A stretch of 64,000 nucleotides of DNA. Origin: JAAXQD01 sp035529735 (lineage in GTDB: Bacteria; Desulfobacterota; Desulfobacteria; Desulfobacterales; UBA11574). Below are positions 36,359-45,563 of this stretch, piece after piece. Each line of letters opens with the position of its first letter. Within the stretch, counting starts at the first letter, position 1. The notes under the pieces were generated by a model, which saw only the letters and a list, made by a program, of their open reading frames with translations, was not told the origin of the DNA and did not search any database. The translations under genes and the position numbers were made by a program. The stretch covers positions 3,387 through 67,386 of the forward strand of contig DATKWE010000023.1 of assembly GCA_035529735.1 (NCBI GenBank), read 5' to 3'.

Positions 36359-36817
36359 TTGAGCTCAAATCATATCAAAATTCTAACTGAAAACAGAAAA
36401 GCCAGACACAACTATTTTATTGAAGATACTTACGAGGCTGGGATGGTCCTTTTGGGAACCGAAGTTAAATCACTTCGGCTGGGCCGCGTTAATTTGAAAG
36501 ATTCATATGCCAGAATAAAAAAGGGGGAGGTGTTTGTTCACCAGATCCATATCGGTGCGTATCCCTTTGCTTTTTATGGGAATCACGACCCTTTAAGAAA
36601 AAGAAAACTCCTTTTGCACAAGGATGAAATAAAAAAGCTATACGGCAAAGTCAATGAAAAGGGGCTCTCCCTCATTCCCTTGAAGATTTATTTCCAGAAC
36701 GGGAAGGTCAAATTAACCCTGGCCCTGGCCAAAGGCAAGCGCAAGTATGATAAACGGGAGACCATCCGGCGGCGTGACGAACAAAGGGATCTGGAAAGGT
36801 CCAAAAAGGAATATTAG
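36359..36817 (+). CDS. smpB: SsrA-binding protein SmpB
   Basis: A 152-aa SmpB that delivers tmRNA to stalled ribosomes. The core LTENRKARHNYFIEDTYEAG, GTEVKSLR, the NLKDSYARI strand and the basic C-terminal tail (KGKRKYDKRETIRRRD) are complete. The start is TTG, fixed by AAGGAG eight to ten bases upstream. The tmRNA gene itself is not visible in this window. Confidence 0.96.
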   Translation: MSSNHIKILTENRKARHNYFIEDTYEAGMVLLGTEVKSLRLGRVNLKDSYARIKKGEVFVHQIHIGAYPFAFYGNHDPLRKRKLLLHKDEIKKLYGKVNEKGLSLIPLKIYFQNGKVKLTLALAKGKRKYDKRETIRRRDEQRDLERSKKEY

Positions 36818-36881
36818 GGCCTGCCGCCGAAACCCGGTGTCTCGGAATTTGTATACCACAAAAAATCAATATTCCACACAG

Positions 36882-36925
36882 GCGATTCCTAAACTCGCCC
36901 TTCGGGCTCAACCAGTCGGAATCGC
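36882..36925. repeat. REP-like hairpin downstream of smpB
   Basis: GCGATTCC and GGAATCGC form the outer stem. GCCC-TTCG-GGC makes an inner tetraloop hairpin. The 336-base gap 36818-37153 holds this and the next hairpin but no gene. Confidence 0.55.
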
Positions 36926-37022
36926 ATTTCTTTCTCTTCACCAAGGCGAATTTCAGTCACACAGGAACGGTGTTGTCAAACCGTCGCAGTACCATACCAC
37001 GACGTCCCCGCCGATACCTTAG

Positions 37023-37055
37023 TCCCGGGCGCTCAAACTCGCAAGAAACCCGGGA
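37023..37055. repeat. Second palindrome in the smpB-ClpX-like gap
   Basis: TCCCGGG and CCCGGGA face each other across a 19-base loop. No T-run follows on either strand. Confidence 0.45.
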
Positions 37056-37153
37056 TCCCAACAAACCATTTCCACCTTGCATTTTCCATAAGGTGTGCTT
37101 ATAGTTTTTACATATAAGAGAATTTAAAGGCTCGAGAAAAATCAACCTTCCAA

Positions 37154-38920
37154 GTGGATATATTATCGAAAATGAAAGAACGTAGTGAAAAAATTCCAGA
37201 TCCTAAAGAAATCGAAAAGGAGATCGGCGATTTTCTGGCGAAAAAATTCGGCGGCAACGTTAAAATGATAACGCCAGTGGTTTTACCCCAGAAAGTCAGC
37301 ACCGAAACGGCCGAAAAATCTGAAAAAAAAGAAAAAAAGATTAATTTTAATTTAAAGCCCGAAGAACTCATCTCCTTTCTCGACCAGTATATCGTTAAGC
37401 AGGATAACGCCAAAGCGATTCTGGCAACAAAAATATGTACCCATTTCAACCGAATAAAACGAGCGGAAAGCGGTTCTGAAGAGACCAATGACATGGTCGG
37501 CCACATCAAAAACAATATACTGATGTTCGGCCCCACCGGTGTTGGCAAAACGTACATCATCAAGCTGATCGCCAAAAAAATCAATGTCCCTTTTGTCAAG
37601 GGTGACGCCACCAAATTTAGCGAAACCGGTTATGTGGGCGGTGATGTTGAAGATCTTGTCCGTGACCTCGTAAGGGAAGCAGACGATGATATCAAACTGG
37701 CTCAATATGGTATCATCTACATCGATGAAATCGACAAAATTGCATCCGGCCGAAATATCATCGGTGTTGATGTCTCCCGATCCGGCGTCCAGCGCGCGCT
37801 GCTAAAACCCATGGAAGAGACCGAGGTCGATTTAAAAGTACCCCATGATCCTATTTCCATGATTCAGGAGATCGAACGGTTTCGTAAAACAGGCAAACGG
37901 GATAAAAGAACTGTCAATACGAGCAAAATACTGTTTATTATGAGCGGAGCCTTTGGCGATTTGCCCCGAATTGTTAAAAAACGGGTTGCCGCACAGGAAA
38001 TCGGCTTTGGCGCGCACATTAAAAACCCTCAGGATGATGTGGACATCCTTAAACAGGCAAAGGCAGAAGACCTCATAGAATTCGGATTTGAATCTGAATT
38101 TGTGGGACGGCTTCCGGTGAGGGCTGTCTTTGAAAAATTGACCGAAGATGACCTTTTCGAAATCCTGAAAAACCCCAGCAACCCGATAATTCTCGGCAAA
38201 AAACTCGATTTTGCGGCGTATGATATCGATATAAAATTTGAAGCCACGGCCCTTAAAATTTTAGCGAAAAAGGCCTTTCAAGAAAATACCGGTGCAAGGG
38301 GGCTCGTCAGTGCAGTTGAAGGGGCACTGCTTGTGTTCGAAAAGAAATTTCCGTCATGCAACATCAAAAAATTTCCGGTGACCCGCTCTGTGGTTGAAGA
38401 TCCCGAAAGGTCTATTGAAAAAATACTCGCAGTGTCAGATCACGGCCAATTAAATGAAACGTATGAGAAACTGTTTCTTGAAGAAAAGGAATATCTTAAA
38501 CAGTATTTAAACCTAAACAAGAAAAATCTATCCGAAAAATACGCGTTGACGCTTACACCTTCGCGCATTGAGGTGGTGGCTTCATATTACGCAAATCACA
38601 TCATGGATATTGAAAGGGTCATCAAAAAGATCAAATCCTTTTATGATGACATTAAGAAAATGGAATTATACTTTTATAAAAATCACGACATCAACATTGT
38701 CATGGAAGATGATGCCATTGATTACATTATTGAACAGTTTGAAAATTACGCCTACAACCCTGAAGCATTTTACGATCATCTGACAACAGATTTTGAATAT
38801 GGACTCAAACTGGTTCAAGAAAAAACAGGTAAAAATCGTTTCTTCATAACCAAGAATGCGCTATTGAATCCCGAATCTTTTATAAGCAGTCTCATTCAGA
38901 ACAAGTTAAGTGTCCCCTAA
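37154..38920 (+). CDS. ClpX-like AAA+ unfoldase lacking the zinc-binding domain
   Basis: A 588-aa AAA+ ATPase of the ClpX branch. Walker A GPTGVGKT (about residues 124-131), pore loop GYVGGD, Walker B IIYIDEIDKIA, the GVQRALLKPMEET helix and SEFVGRLPV sensor region match ClpX. EIGFGAHIKNP carries the IGF tripeptide by which ClpX docks on ClpP. Unlike true ClpX there is no N-terminal four-Cys zinc domain; instead there is a charged helical region of about 80 residues. There is also a C-terminal extension of roughly 150 residues. Only a weak ribosome-binding site is seen. It probably unfolds a specific set of proteins, perhaps with ClpP. Confidence 0.87.
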   Translation: MDILSKMKERSEKIPDPKEIEKEIGDFLAKKFGGNVKMITPVVLPQKVSTETAEKSEKKEKKINFNLKPEELISFLDQYIVKQDNAKAILATKICTHFNRIKRAESGSEETNDMVGHIKNNILMFGPTGVGKTYIIKLIAKKINVPFVKGDATKFSETGYVGGDVEDLVRDLVREADDDIKLAQYGIIYIDEIDKIASGRNIIGVDVSRSGVQRALLKPMEETEVDLKVPHDPISMIQEIERFRKTGKRDKRTVNTSKILFIMSGAFGDLPRIVKKRVAAQEIGFGAHIKNPQDDVDILKQAKAEDLIEFGFESEFVGRLPVRAVFEKLTEDDLFEILKNPSNPIILGKKLDFAAYDIDIKFEATALKILAKKAFQENTGARGLVSAVEGALLVFEKKFPSCNIKKFPVTRSVVEDPERSIEKILAVSDHGQLNETYEKLFLEEKEYLKQYLNLNKKNLSEKYALTLTPSRIEVVASYYANHIMDIERVIKKIKSFYDDIKKMELYFYKNHDINIVMEDDAIDYIIEQFENYAYNPEAFYDHLTTDFEYGLKLVQEKTGKNRFFITKNALLNPESFISSLIQNKLSVP

Positions 38921-38949
38921 TCTTCAATTCTTGAACTGGAAATATCGAT

Positions 38950-40128
38950 ATGATCGGAATATCTAAATTGTACTGCGGAACTGTCGAGCCATCGGATGCC
39001 CTTCGTTATGGAAGAATGTCATCTAAATTACCGTCTCATCTTCTACAGTTTTCCATCGACAAACGGCCTGTGGTGGTCTGGAACATCACCCGGCGATGCA
39101 ACTTAAAATGCGTACATTGCTATGCCCATGCCAAAAACATCCCATTTGACAACGAGCTTTCAACCACCGAAGGAAAAAATTTAATCGACGATCTCGCAGA
39201 ATTTGGCGTTCCGGTAATATTGTTTTCCGGCGGTGAACCTCTGGTCCGAAAAGACCTCCCGGAACTTGCAGACTATGCCGTCAAAAAGGGCATGAGAGCT
39301 GTTATATCGACCAACGGAACACTGATAACACCTCAAACAGCTCGAACACTCAAGAACATCGGCCTTTCCTATGTCGGCATCAGTCTTGACGGAATGGAAG
39401 AGATCAATGACCGGTTCAGAGGGGTCAAAGGGGCTTTCAGATCTGCTTTGGAAGGCATTGAAAACTGTAAAAAGGCCGGCATAAAAGTTGGGCTACGCTT
39501 TACCATCAACAAATCGAATGCCGGACAGATTTCGGAAATATTCAACCTCCTTGAAGAGATGGATATTCCAAGGGCATGCTTTTATCATCTGGTATATGCC
39601 GGTCGGGGATCAGAGCTTGTAAAAGAAGATCTTTCCCATGAGGAATCCCGAAAAGCCGTCGATCTTATCCTGGATCTTACGAAACAGCTCCATGACAAGG
39701 GAGATCTCAAAGAGGTTCTAACCGTTGACAATCATGCGGATGGACCCTACCTTTATTTACGGCTGCTCAGAGAAAATCCTGAACGTGCACGGGAAGTTCT
39801 CGAACTTCTCGAAATGAACCAGGGCAACAGTTCCGGAATAGGAATCGGCTGCGTAAGCTGGGACGGCGAGGTCTATGCCGACCAGTTCTGGCGCCATTAC
39901 AGTTTCGGCAATGTCAGGAATCGGCCGTTTTCTGAAATCTGGACCGACACCTCTGATCCGCTGATGAAAAAACTCAAAGAGAAGAAAAAGTACGCCAAAG
40001 GAAAGTGCAAGACATGCCGATGGCTGGACATTTGCGCCGGCAATTTCAGGGTTAGATCCGAGGCTGTAACCGGTGATATGTGGGCACCGGATCCGGCGTG
40101 TTATCTGACAGACGAAGAAATAGGTTGA
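38950..40128 (+). CDS. ahbC: AhbC, 12,18-didecarboxysiroheme deacetylase (radical SAM)
   Basis: A 392-aa radical SAM enzyme that removes the two acetate side chains of 12,18-didecarboxysiroheme to give Fe-coproporphyrin III, in the alternative haem pathway. The N-terminus MIGISKLYCGTVEPSDALRY is typical of AhbC. The cluster motif is CNLKCVHC, with SGGEPL for SAM, and the C-terminal Cys set (CKTCRWLDIC and a final C) for a second cluster. It starts 30 bases after the ClpX-like gene and lies beside hemB and ahbD. Confidence 0.93.
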   Translation: MIGISKLYCGTVEPSDALRYGRMSSKLPSHLLQFSIDKRPVVVWNITRRCNLKCVHCYAHAKNIPFDNELSTTEGKNLIDDLAEFGVPVILFSGGEPLVRKDLPELADYAVKKGMRAVISTNGTLITPQTARTLKNIGLSYVGISLDGMEEINDRFRGVKGAFRSALEGIENCKKAGIKVGLRFTINKSNAGQISEIFNLLEEMDIPRACFYHLVYAGRGSELVKEDLSHEESRKAVDLILDLTKQLHDKGDLKEVLTVDNHADGPYLYLRLLRENPERAREVLELLEMNQGNSSGIGIGCVSWDGEVYADQFWRHYSFGNVRNRPFSEIWTDTSDPLMKKLKEKKKYAKGKCKTCRWLDICAGNFRVRSEAVTGDMWAPDPACYLTDEEIG

Positions 40129-40249
40129 GATCTATGCAAAGCTTCCCCTTTTCACACGTTCTGCGCTTGACCTGCCTGCCCCGTAGGTCTGGCAGATCGT
40201 ACCGGGGTGGAATGCCTGCCCAATGAAATGTTTACCCCGTGGAATGCGA

Positions 40250-40306
40250 AGCCTATTCCTCTGGGGCAACGCATATTTCATCGGGGCGGAGCCTATTCCT
40301 CTGGGG
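40250..40306. repeat. Two 17-nt direct repeats between ahbC and hemB
   Basis: AGCCTATTCCTCTGGGG occurs at 40250 and again at 40290, exactly 40 bases apart, with further similarity on the 5' side. The surrounding 255-base gap also contains GTACCGGGGTGGAATGC and ACCCCGTGGAATGC variants. It looks like the residue of a mobile repeat. Confidence 0.6.
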
Positions 40307-40383
40307 TCAGACTCAGTTTTTAACCCACCACCGAACTTTGGCAAGTTAATCCTCAAAACACCTAAGATGAAATAGGAGTTGTT

Positions 40384-41361
40384 ATGCTTTTCCCAGATTA
40401 CAGACCCAGGCGGTTACGGCAGAGTGATGCGTTCCGTCGTATGATTCGTGAAACGAAACTTTCGGTAGACGACCTTATACTTCCACTTTTTGCCGTTCAC
40501 GGTAAAGGGGTCAAAAACCCTATCGATTCGATGCCCGGCCACTATCAGTTGTCCATAGATCATCTTGTGAAAACATCAAAAAAGGCATACGAACTCGGAA
40601 TCCCTGCCATAATGCTTTTTGGACTTCCCGACAAGAAAGATCCCCTGGCAACCCGGGCTTACGCCAAAGACGGCATTGTTCAAAAAGCGACACGCGCCGT
40701 AAAAGATAAGATACCCGACCTCGCCGTTATCACCGATGTCTGTCTGTGTCAGTACATGGATCACGGCCACTGCGGCATTGTGGAGGGCCAGGTCATCGAC
40801 AACGACGCCACCCTCGATCTTCTTGCCAGAACCGCCCTGTCTCATGCTCAGGCCGGTGCAGATATGGTGGCACCTTCGGATATGATGGACGGCCGTGTGG
40901 CTGAGATTCGGAATATCCTGGATGAAAACGTTTTCAGCAACATACCCATAATGTCTTATGCAGCCAAATACTGTTCCGGATTTTATGGACCGTTTCGTGA
41001 TGCTGCCGACTCGCCGCCTAAGTTTGGAGATCGTCAGACGTATCAGATGGATCCTGCCAATGCGCTGGAAGCTATCCGGGAAGTAACCATGGACATTGAA
41101 GAAGGGGCCGATATCATCATGGTAAAGCCTGCGCTTCCTTATCTTGACATTATCTGCCGGGTCCGAGAAGAGATAGATCTTCCCTTGGCCGCTTATAATG
41201 TCAGCGGTGAGTTTGCAATGATAAAGGCCGCCGACAAAATGGGATGGATAGACGGCCATCGAGTGATGATGGAAGTCCTTACGTCAATTAAGCGCGCCGG
41301 AGCCGATATGATTCTGACCTATTTTGCCATTGAAGCTGCACAAGCATTATCATCACAGTAA
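40384..41361 (+). CDS. hemB: Porphobilinogen synthase (5-aminolevulinate dehydratase)
   Basis: A 325-aa HemB that joins two 5-aminolevulinate molecules. The two Schiff-base lysines are in SYAAKYCSGFYGPFRDA and IMVKPALPYLD. The Cys-rich zinc site DVCLCQYMDHGHCG is complete, so this is the zinc-type enzyme. AGGAGTTGTT precedes the ATG. It supplies the tetrapyrrole that siroheme and then AhbC/AhbD use. Confidence 0.98.
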   Translation: MLFPDYRPRRLRQSDAFRRMIRETKLSVDDLILPLFAVHGKGVKNPIDSMPGHYQLSIDHLVKTSKKAYELGIPAIMLFGLPDKKDPLATRAYAKDGIVQKATRAVKDKIPDLAVITDVCLCQYMDHGHCGIVEGQVIDNDATLDLLARTALSHAQAGADMVAPSDMMDGRVAEIRNILDENVFSNIPIMSYAAKYCSGFYGPFRDAADSPPKFGDRQTYQMDPANALEAIREVTMDIEEGADIIMVKPALPYLDIICRVREEIDLPLAAYNVSGEFAMIKAADKMGWIDGHRVMMEVLTSIKRAGADMILTYFAIEAAQALSSQ

Positions 41362-41365
41362 TGCC

Positions 41366-42472
41366 ATGACAAACACGTATAATACATCGGCCCCTCGATC
41401 CCACCCCCACGGTGAAAAAAAAGGGACCGCGCTGCGCCTTGTCGCCTGGGAAACCACGCGAAACTGCAACCTTGCCTGTATGCACTGCCGTGCATCGGCC
41501 ACACACGGCCCGTTCAGCGGGGAACTCGACACCGATGCATCGTTCCGCCTCCTGGATCAGATCTCACACGTCGGAAAGCCGATAATTATTCTGACCGGCG
41601 GAGAACCCCTTTTGCGGCCGGATATTTTCGATATCGCAAGGTACGGCACAAAAAAAGGGCTCAGGATGGTCATGGCGCCCAACGGCACGCTGATTACTGA
41701 AAAATTTGCCAAACAAATGGCGGATTCCGGCATTCAAAGAATCAGCGTCAGCCTGGATGGTGCCACCATAGAAAGCCATGACAGATTCAGAGGGATAGAC
41801 GGTGCATTTAAAGGTGCACTTCGCGGCATCAAACTGGCAAAAGAAGCCGGGGTAGAATTTCAAATCAACACAACCATTACAAAAAAAAATCTTAAGGAAA
41901 TCCCTGAAATTCAGGAACTGGCCATAAAACTGGGCGCAGTTGCCCACCATATTTTTCTTTTGGTTCCAACCGGCCGCGGAAAATATATTGTGGATCAGGA
42001 AATAACCGCGGCAGAATATGAACGCACATTAAACTGGTTCTATGACCAGAGGGAGAAGTCCCCTTTGCAGCTCAAGGCCACATGCGCGCCGCATTACTAC
42101 CGCATCCTCAGGCAACGGGCAAAGCAGGAAGGAAAAGCGGTTACGTTCAAAACACACGGGATGGATGCCCTCACCCGAGGATGTCTGGGCGGTACAGGAT
42201 TTTGTTTCATTTCTCACCGGGGAATTGTTCAGCCGTGCGGCTTCCTCGACGTCAATTGCGGGGATATTACGAAAACATCTTTTGCAGACATCTGGAACGG
42301 TTCAGACACCTTTTTATCTTTACGCAATTTCAATAATCTAAAGGGTAAATGCGGAAGATGTGAATTCAGAAAGGTGTGCGGCGGCTGCAGGGCTAGGGCG
42401 TATGAAGCGACCGGTGATTTTTTGGCTGAAGAACCCCTCTGTGATTACCAGCCGTTTTCCGGCAACCCATAA
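41366..42472 (+). CDS. ahbD: AhbD, haem synthase (radical SAM)
   Basis: A 368-aa radical SAM enzyme that oxidatively decarboxylates the two propionates of Fe-coproporphyrin III to vinyl groups, giving haem b. Cluster motif CNLACMHC, TGGEPLLRPD, and a rich C-terminal cysteine set (GCLGGTGFC, VQPCGFLDVNCGD, CGRCEFRKVCGGC) for auxiliary clusters match AhbD. The ATG lies four bases after the hemB stop. The longer frame from a TTG at 41324 would overlap hemB and is not preferred. Confidence 0.92.
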   Translation: MTNTYNTSAPRSHPHGEKKGTALRLVAWETTRNCNLACMHCRASATHGPFSGELDTDASFRLLDQISHVGKPIIILTGGEPLLRPDIFDIARYGTKKGLRMVMAPNGTLITEKFAKQMADSGIQRISVSLDGATIESHDRFRGIDGAFKGALRGIKLAKEAGVEFQINTTITKKNLKEIPEIQELAIKLGAVAHHIFLLVPTGRGKYIVDQEITAAEYERTLNWFYDQREKSPLQLKATCAPHYYRILRQRAKQEGKAVTFKTHGMDALTRGCLGGTGFCFISHRGIVQPCGFLDVNCGDITKTSFADIWNGSDTFLSLRNFNNLKGKCGRCEFRKVCGGCRARAYEATGDFLAEEPLCDYQPFSGNP

Positions 42473-42593
42473 AACGTTCCGGTTTCGCACACTAAAACCA
42501 CGGCTAAAAGCAGTGGATCAAAACGTGAGCACATGGGCAATCATCTTATCTTTTTGATAAATACCCGTTCTCTTGTTTGTGGAACGTTATGGT

Positions 42594-43199
42594 TTAATCC
42601 GTGGTATCCAAAACCTGATATCCAACCTTCTCCAGAGCTTCCCTGATGACCTTTGTATCGCAGGGTGAAAGGCGGAAGTAATATACTCTTTTGCTTGGCT
42701 CCTGGACCGTCATACCGACATTGATGATATCTCCTCCATTGTCGTTGATGATCTGCAAAACGTTTTTAAAGCCGCCCGGCTCATCACCAACGACCAAATC
42801 GATCCGTGAACTTGCGGTCAGAAAGCCCATCATATCAATAAATGTCCGGAGAATATCCGTTGCCGTTATGATGCCCACCAGTTTGTCGTTTTGCACCACC
42901 GGCATCCCGCCGATTTTATGTTTGTAAATCAGTTGAGCGGCAATCTCGATATCATCATCCGGCCTCACGACAATCGGATTCTTTATTATCAAATCTTTAA
43001 GGGAAACGTCACCGAGCATGGAGGGTATGAGGCCCTGTTTTAAATCAGCAAGCGTAATAAACCCTTTCAGTTTGTCTCCCTTGGCAACCACAGGAAGGTG
43101 CCGGATAGAGTTAATCTTCATAAGCTCGATAGCCTCCTGTATGGAGGCGTTTTCGGTGATCGTAATCGGATCGGGAATCATTAAAGAATTAATTTTCAT
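42594..43199 (-). CDS. CBS-pair and ACT domain protein (AcuB-like)
   Basis: A 201-aa protein with two CBS motifs (about residues 4-55 and 70-125: SIRHLPVVAKGDKLKGFITLADLK and IGGMPVVQNDKLVGIITATDIL) followed by an ACT domain (about 132-201, DEPGGFKNVLQIINDNGGDI). CBS pairs bind adenine nucleotides and ACT domains bind amino acids, so it is likely a small sensor of energy or metabolite state. It lies downstream of, and may be cotranscribed with, the PPi-phosphofructokinase on the same strand. Confidence 0.88.
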   Translation of the reverse strand: MKINSLMIPDPITITENASIQEAIELMKINSIRHLPVVAKGDKLKGFITLADLKQGLIPSMLGDVSLKDLIIKNPIVVRPDDDIEIAAQLIYKHKIGGMPVVQNDKLVGIITATDILRTFIDMMGFLTASSRIDLVVGDEPGGFKNVLQIINDNGGDIINVGMTVQEPSKRVYYFRLSPCDTKVIREALEKVGYQVLDTTD

Positions 43200-43267
43200 C
43201 GAATCTTCCTTTGGTCAATTTTTAAAGTCAGCAGCTTTATAAAACCCCCGAATGCGCGAGGAGCGAG

Positions 43268-43358
43268 GATACCGATTTATCGGAGAGACGCGGTATCATC
43301 GGCTTGTCCGCCTCTGGAGGGTTTGTCCGCCGCAGAGGGTTTATCCGCCTCCGATGGG
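43268..43358. repeat. Hairpin and three tandem 18-19-nt units
   Basis: GATACCG and CGGTATC form a small stem at 43268-43297. Next come three imperfect units starting TTGTCCGCC, TTTGTCCGCC and TTTATCCGCC at 43304, 43322 and 43340. They lie just after the phosphofructokinase stop. Confidence 0.5.
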
Positions 43359-43381
43359 CTTTCCGGAACGGTAAAAGCCAT

Positions 43382-45484
43382 TTACTGACTGAATTTATCC
43401 AGTGAATTCAATACCAGTGTGATCGGCCTGTCTTCTTCACTTTTGCCGGAAAACCGTATGGGGCCCGGCCTTCTATAGTTATCGTCACCCGGCAATGCAG
43501 CGAGCCAATTCTCTCTTAACCTCTTGACAATTCTGAAAGAAGCGGAATTGACATCAACGATACTTTTTTCCAAAACAAGGGCAAGCTTCCCCTTTCTCTC
43601 TTCAAGGTGCATCAATGGAGCGATTGGAATTCCAAGGGGTTCCCATGCCGAAAAATCCTTCTCTAAATTCCTTATGGCCGCCATCTGACCCGTTGCGCTA
43701 TTGGCGATAAGGCTGAAAACCGTCATCCCCAAATTGTACGTATAATTACAGTCAAAACGGGTTGGATCATTTCCTCTCCCGTCATAACCATAAAAATGAA
43801 TCTGTGTTTTGAACTTTGGTACGGATGTGTGAAAAATTTTTTCAATCGGAGAAGGAACATCTTCTTCTTCCGAGATCACATTCGCCTGTTCGAGGGCCTG
43901 TTTGAGCGTTTTAACGGAAATTATGGAAGACCGAATCAACAGGAACTCGGCATCATTGTAATTCTTGAAAAGAATCGGGCCAAAGTAATTGGGGTCGAGT
44001 CCGCCTTTCTCCAGCATCTTCCGGTAATAGGCTTTTTTTATTCCGATCTTATACGTTCCGTTCTCCTTTAAAATATTAAGATAGTCTTTGACCAGCCCCA
44101 TGAGGACCGCCTCTGTCTTGACCTGGGAAAACTGAAAATTCCCGTGACTGTCTCTTTCCATGAGAAGCCCTTCCTGGAAAAATTCAGGAATGTCGTTGAA
44201 CAGATCATCATCCCGGGTATTCCATATGGAAAAAGAACTGTCTTCCCTTGTACGCCTGGCAAGTCTCCGCAAATATTCCAGCTTGTCCTCAAGGGTGGGG
44301 AAATCCGTATGGAAATCGGTGTCGTGGGTTTCGTTATACTCGGCTATAATTGTATTTAGCTTTATGATAAAAATCTGTATTTCATTGATAAATTCCAGAA
44401 TCCCCTCTGGAATGACGACGACACCATAGTTTTTACCCACCGCAGCCCTTTGAACAATGCCGTCACAAATCACACGAGACAGATGTCTTAGGGTCATGCC
44501 ATATGCATTATAATCGACATCCCCGGCTTCTATGGCGTTCTCTATTCTCTTCGTGTCGATATAATCGCAAAGGTCCTCACCGATAAGCGTCATATTGGCA
44601 TGGGTCTGCAGCGCAACTTCAAGGGCCAGGTGGCTGGCAACTCTGCCCATAACTTTGCAGATATGCCAATATTTTACATCTGAACTGCTGTCTGTGCAAA
44701 GATTGCTGATTGAACCGGCAAATGCCCTGGCCGCGGTATGAAATCCAAACGACATGGCGCATAAAACATTCCCGTCCGCGTCTCTGACCTGTATATCCCC
44801 GTCAATGGTTTTGGGAACGCCGATAACCTGGATATCATCTTTGATCATTTCCTGTGCAAGAAATGCCGCATTGGTGTTCGAATCGTCCCCCCCGACAATG
44901 ACAAGGGCGTCCAGACCCAGACTTTTGCAGGTCTCTTTTGAAAGGGCCATCTTCTGTGAAGAGTCTATTTTTGTTCGGCCCGTTTTGATCATGGTAAAAC
45001 CGCCAAGGTTTCTGTAAGCGTCGACCAGGCTGCCGGTGATCTCAATGGCTTCATTTTCAACGATACCGTCCGGACCGAGAAGGAAACCGTAGAGGATCGT
45101 CTCAGGGTTGGCCTTTTTGGCAGCATCATATAATCCTGCGATGACGTTATGCCCTCCAGGAGCAGGCCCCCCTGAAAATACAATGCCGATGTTGCGCTTT
45201 TTGCAGTATCTTTCTTTGAAAGATTCTTCAGGTGAATCCAGACCTGTAATCGTCTGAACCTTATTGTTTATGATGCCCGGCAACTGTTTTCTTGCTTCCC
45301 GATCAATCGTGAATTTAAAACGATCGTTATCTTCCAAAATAGTATAGGCACTTTCAAATATTTTGCATTTGGGTGGGACGTATCCTCTTCTTTCGATCAG
45401 CTCCGGATTGATGCAGCTGATCGCTCTTTGAACCTCGGTATTTTTAAACAGGTCTTCAGTGCTGAAGGGATCTATATCTTTCAT
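43382..45484 (-). CDS. Pyrophosphate-dependent-type 6-phosphofructokinase, long form
   Basis: A 700-aa enzyme of the long PFP clade found in plants, spirochaetes and some anaerobes. The phosphoryl-donor loop is GGDDSNTNA, with Asp where ATP enzymes have Gly, and PKTIDGD has the Lys that blocks ATP; both point to pyrophosphate as donor. VMGRVASHLALEVALQTHAN and the GYDGRG segment complete the sugar site. The reaction is reversible, so it serves glycolysis and gluconeogenesis. The ATG at 45484 is preceded by GAGAGG; 13 upstream codons are open but unlikely. Confidence 0.93.
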   Translation of the reverse strand: MKDIDPFSTEDLFKNTEVQRAISCINPELIERRGYVPPKCKIFESAYTILEDNDRFKFTIDREARKQLPGIINNKVQTITGLDSPEESFKERYCKKRNIGIVFSGGPAPGGHNVIAGLYDAAKKANPETILYGFLLGPDGIVENEAIEITGSLVDAYRNLGGFTMIKTGRTKIDSSQKMALSKETCKSLGLDALVIVGGDDSNTNAAFLAQEMIKDDIQVIGVPKTIDGDIQVRDADGNVLCAMSFGFHTAARAFAGSISNLCTDSSSDVKYWHICKVMGRVASHLALEVALQTHANMTLIGEDLCDYIDTKRIENAIEAGDVDYNAYGMTLRHLSRVICDGIVQRAAVGKNYGVVVIPEGILEFINEIQIFIIKLNTIIAEYNETHDTDFHTDFPTLEDKLEYLRRLARRTREDSSFSIWNTRDDDLFNDIPEFFQEGLLMERDSHGNFQFSQVKTEAVLMGLVKDYLNILKENGTYKIGIKKAYYRKMLEKGGLDPNYFGPILFKNYNDAEFLLIRSSIISVKTLKQALEQANVISEEEDVPSPIEKIFHTSVPKFKTQIHFYGYDGRGNDPTRFDCNYTYNLGMTVFSLIANSATGQMAAIRNLEKDFSAWEPLGIPIAPLMHLEERKGKLALVLEKSIVDVNSASFRIVKRLRENWLAALPGDDNYRRPGPIRFSGKSEEDRPITLVLNSLDKFSQ

Positions 45485-45540
45485 CGCACCTCTCCCCCAA
45501 TGGCAATTATTGAAGTTAAACAATCGCTTCGAGATTCCAT

Positions 45541-45563
45541 TTAAAGCGGCTTCGCCGCTTTAA
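45541..45563. repeat. 10-bp palindrome upstream of the PPi-PFK gene
   Basis: TTAAAGCGGC-TTC-GCCGCTTTAA. Eight A bases follow on the plus strand, so it is not a terminator for either direction. It falls in the leader of the phosphofructokinase transcript. No gene lies in 45485-45841. Confidence 0.5.

Noticed and set aside
36818..37153. tmRNA gene next to smpB
   Set aside because: The region has palindromes but no tRNA-like ends, no CCA-terminated acceptor pair and no tag-reading frame.
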